Program-made: the position numbers and the translations under genes
Assembly: GCA_019424135.1 (NCBI GenBank)
Contig: JAHYZZ010000004.1
Span: 3,128-67,127 of the forward strand
Direction of reading: 5' to 3'
Source of the DNA: Lachnospiraceae bacterium
GTDB lineage: Bacteria > Bacillota > Clostridia > Lachnospirales > Lachnospiraceae
Length of the DNA stretch: 64,000 bases
Shown here: positions 62,303-64,000 of the stretch, one piece after another
How positions within the stretch are numbered: the stretch's first letter is position 1
Layout of the letters: each line of letters starts with the position of its first letter
The notes under the pieces: model-generated
The model's database searches: none
Told to the model about the DNA's origin: nothing
Seen by the model: the letters and a program-made list of their open reading frames with translations, nothing else

Positions 62303-62335
62303 TTATCCACATACTTATCCACCGAATTATCCACA
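62303..62335 (+). promoter_or_regulatory. Three DnaA boxes on an exact 12-bp period
   Basis: TTATCCACA at 62303-62311, TTATCCACC at 62315-62323 and TTATCCACA at 62327-62335. Starts are exactly 12 bp apart. They lie in the divergent region between the GH13_4 gene and aroD, 36 bp from palindrome copy 3. Confidence 0.65.
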
Positions 62336-62370
62336 TTTTGTGAATATTATACACCGATAGAAAGACGAAT

Positions 62371-62416
62371 GCAATTGGGGACGGGGGATTTCTAAAAATC
62401 CCCCGTCCCCAATTGC
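62371..62416. repeat. Dispersed palindrome, copy 3 (46 bp)
   Basis: Same core as copies 1 and 2, with outer arms GCAATT/AATTGC. One mismatch lies near the centre (TTTCT against AAAAA). It lies between divergent genes, with no T-run and no nuclease gene beside it. Confidence 0.88.
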
Positions 62417-62474
62417 CCCCTCCCCAATGTTATGATAAACTGGTGGAGAACTTAATCAAACGGGGTGGATGACT

Positions 62475-63236
62475 ATGAATACAATAAATATCAGAAATGT
62501 TGAGATTGGAACTGGGATTCCGAAAATATGTGTTCCTATCATAGGGAAAACCCGGGAAGATATCCTGACCTCTGCCAAAGAAATCTGTTCTGTCGGGACG
62601 GATCTGGTAGAGTGGCGCGCAGATTGGTATCAGGATGTGTTTATTTTTTCTGAAGTAGAAAGAACTGCGAATGAACTGCGCCATGTCCTTGAAGAAATAC
62701 CTCTTCTTTTTACTTTCCGCAGCAAAAAAGAAGGAGGAAATCTTGATATTAATCCTGATCTTTATACTGAGCTTAATCATACTATGATAAAATCCGGCTG
62801 TATTGATTTAATAGATACAGAGCTTTTTATGGGGGAGGATGTGGTTAGGAGTATCCTCTCTTTGGCTCATTCTTGTGGAGTGAAGGTCATTGTCTCAAAT
62901 CATGATTTTATCAAAACCCCTCCAAAAGATGAGCTGATCAGACGCATGCAACAAATGCAGAATCTAGGAGCAGATATCCCAAAGATTGCAGTCATGCCTC
63001 AAAATAAACAAGATGTCCTGACTCTTTTATCTGCCACGGAAGAGATGACTCGGAAGTACGCCGACCGCCCGATTATTACAATGTCTATGGCCGGCACCGG
63101 TACAATCAGCCGCCTTTGCGGCGAAATATTTGGATCTTCAGTGACTTTTGGATCTTCAGGAAATGCCTCCGCTCCTGGGCAACTTCCGGTAAATGACTTA
63201 AAGATAATACTTTCACTCCTTCACAAAAGCCTGTGA
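62475..63236 (+). CDS. aroD: Type I 3-dehydroquinate dehydratase
   Basis: 253 residues. KICVPIIGKTREDILTSAKE at the start, DLVEWRADWYQDVF with the active-site Glu, IVSNHDFIKTPPKDELIR with the catalytic His and PKIAVMPQNKQDVLTLLSAT with the Schiff-base Lys, then GSVTFGSSGNASAPGQ-type ending. It dehydrates 3-dehydroquinate in the shikimate pathway. The start at 62475 is chosen because the upstream ATG at 62469 abuts the GGGGTGG site. No other aro gene is near. Confidence 0.95.
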   Translation: MNTINIRNVEIGTGIPKICVPIIGKTREDILTSAKEICSVGTDLVEWRADWYQDVFIFSEVERTANELRHVLEEIPLLFTFRSKKEGGNLDINPDLYTELNHTMIKSGCIDLIDTELFMGEDVVRSILSLAHSCGVKVIVSNHDFIKTPPKDELIRRMQQMQNLGADIPKIAVMPQNKQDVLTLLSATEEMTRKYADRPIITMSMAGTGTISRLCGEIFGSSVTFGSSGNASAPGQLPVNDLKIILSLLHKSL

Positions 63237-63242
63237 TTCCCA

Positions 63243-63275
63243 AAAAAAGCAGTCCCGTCAAGGACTGCATTTTTT
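63243..63275. terminator. Bidirectional terminator between aroD and the M20 peptidase gene
   Basis: Stem AAAAAGCAGTCC with its complement (GCAGTCC 63249-63255, GGACTGC 63262-63268), with A-run on the left and T-run on the right, so both convergent genes can use it. Confidence 0.9.
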
Positions 63276-63283
63276 GCTTTTGT

Positions 63284-64000
63284 TCATTTTTTTGCCATCT
63301 CGGCCATTGCTACTGCAACAAGCTTCACCGATTTCATCAGTTTTTCCACTTCTATGGCCTCATTGGGTTGATGTACCACATCGGGATCTCCGGGAAATAC
63401 AGGGCCAAAGGCTACCATATTTTTAAACATCTTTGCATAAGTTCCACCACCTATAGCTTTCGGCTGTGCATCTGCCTGCCCTGTTCCTTCCCGGTAAACT
63501 TTCATCAGCTTCTGTACTAGTTCAGAATTCTTCGGCACGTATAGCATTTCTGTGTGATCATAATCTAAAATCTTCATGTCCGCTTCATCTAATGCTTGGG
63601 TAAGATGACTAAAAATCTCCTCCTTTTTTCCGTTTTTCGGATATCGAATGTCCAAAATGAACTTTATCTTCTCTGCGTTTCCCTGCATTACACCCAAATT
63701 GACGGTCGTTTCTCCTGTCTCATCATCCTGATAACGAATGCCAAGGCTTTTCCCATTCGTCTCTAAACCTATTTTCATTCTTAAGAAAGAGAATAATTTC
63801 TCATAATCTCCTCCAATTTCTAACTCCTTTACCGCATCCACTAAAAGAATCACCGCATTTTTTCCAAGATCCGGCGTACTTCCATGGGCCCCAATACCCT
63901 CCGCCTCTAAAATCGTATTCCCATTCTGCCAGGTAACCGTAATCCCTTCTGACCCTGAAATGGAATGCTCTCCTTCCAATACCAATCTGCAGAAAGATGG
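63284..64000 (-). CDS. M20 family dipeptidase (PepV/Sapep-like), 3' part
   Basis: The last 238 codons; the 5' end is beyond the window. The C-terminal dimerisation and catalytic segments are seen: EAEGIGAHGSTPDLGKNAVI, VNLGVMQGNAEKIKFILDIR, and FGPVFPGDPDVVHQPNEAIE with the C-terminal zinc-binding His. The IGGGTYAKMFKNMVAFGPVF end is that of PepV-type beta-Ala or L-amino dipeptidases rather than of succinyl-diaminopimelate desuccinylases. Cytoplasmic, zinc-dependent. N-terminal metal ligands cannot be checked here. Confidence 0.9.
   Translation of the reverse strand, partial: PSFCRLVLEGEHSISGSEGITVTWQNGNTILEAEGIGAHGSTPDLGKNAVILLVDAVKELEIGGDYEKLFSFLRMKIGLETNGKSLGIRYQDDETGETTVNLGVMQGNAEKIKFILDIRYPKNGKKEEIFSHLTQALDEADMKILDYDHTEMLYVPKNSELVQKLMKVYREGTGQADAQPKAIGGGTYAKMFKNMVAFGPVFPGDPDVVHQPNEAIEVEKLMKSVKLVAVAMAEMAKK

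Overview
The window looks like chromosome from an endospore-forming, anaerobic, moderate-GC Firmicute of the Lachnospiraceae type. Reasons: AGGAGG ribosome sites with frequent GTG/TTG starts, sporulation genes (bofA, ricT/yaaT, cwlD, a degenerate spoIIQ-like gene, spoIID), glycogen metabolism (glgB, glgP), rubrerythrins with PerR, tandem ECF-transporter S subunits, a T-box ahead of ileS, and a Flp/Tad operon of Lachnospiraceae composition. No rRNA, tRNA, CRISPR array, prophage or intact insertion sequence was seen. Species cannot be named from sequence alone.

Layout. 1-5.6 kb: 5' part of glgB, a large TPR/acidic-repeat/P-loop protein and a mannitol-dehydrogenase-family oxidoreductase. 5.6-6.3 kb: no convincing gene, but a minus-strand promoter and terminator frame it. 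6.4-13 kb: Lrp regulator plus aminotransferase, CdaR-like regulator plus aconitase-family hydratase, and a stand-alone sugar-ABC ATPase. 13-20 kb: a compact operon (pgi, Orn/Lys/Arg-decarboxylase family, guanylate-kinase-like, holB, ricT, trmN6-like, rsmI) matching the B. subtilis yaaO-holB-yaaT-yabB-yabC order. 20-27 kb: mtnN, TSCPD protein, secreted and membrane proteins, murG, an ECF sigma factor, HIT protein, histidine kinase and rhomboid. 27.5-35.7 kb: one Flp/Tad pilus operon read leftward from a promoter with a palindromic operator. 35.7-41.3 kb: bofA, yaaL-like, and GH18-cwlD-ywlC-upp-dCMP deaminase. 41.4-46.3 kb: mecA, DUF1858, NlpC/P60, then perR and two rubrerythrins. 46.3-50.7 kb: aminotransferase with divergent LysR, two ECF S components, hemolysin III. 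50.7-53 kb: a GIY-YIG nuclease between two 50-bp palindromes, a SpoIIQ-like protein and spoIID. 53-64 kb: glgP, ileS, dacF-like, an amylosucrase-type GH13, aroD and the end of an M20 peptidase.

How genes work together. glgB, glgP and the GH13_4 enzyme act on alpha-glucan; the MsmK/UgpC-like ATPase probably energises sugar importers encoded elsewhere. PerR and the rubrerythrins form a peroxide-defence unit with visible operators. CwlD, SpoIID, the SpoIIQ-like protein, BofA and probably the GH18 protein belong to spore formation.

Most worth a second look: (i) a dispersed palindrome family (three copies here) with an invariant G-rich core and copy-specific complementary arms, two copies bracketing a GIY-YIG nuclease gene whose last codons and stop lie inside one copy; (ii) the gene-less 5.6-6.3 kb unit with its own promoter and terminator; (iii) two clusters of perfect DnaA boxes, one on an exact 12-bp period; (iv) a long inverted repeat at 22.1-22.2 kb whose changes preserve pairing on the minus strand.
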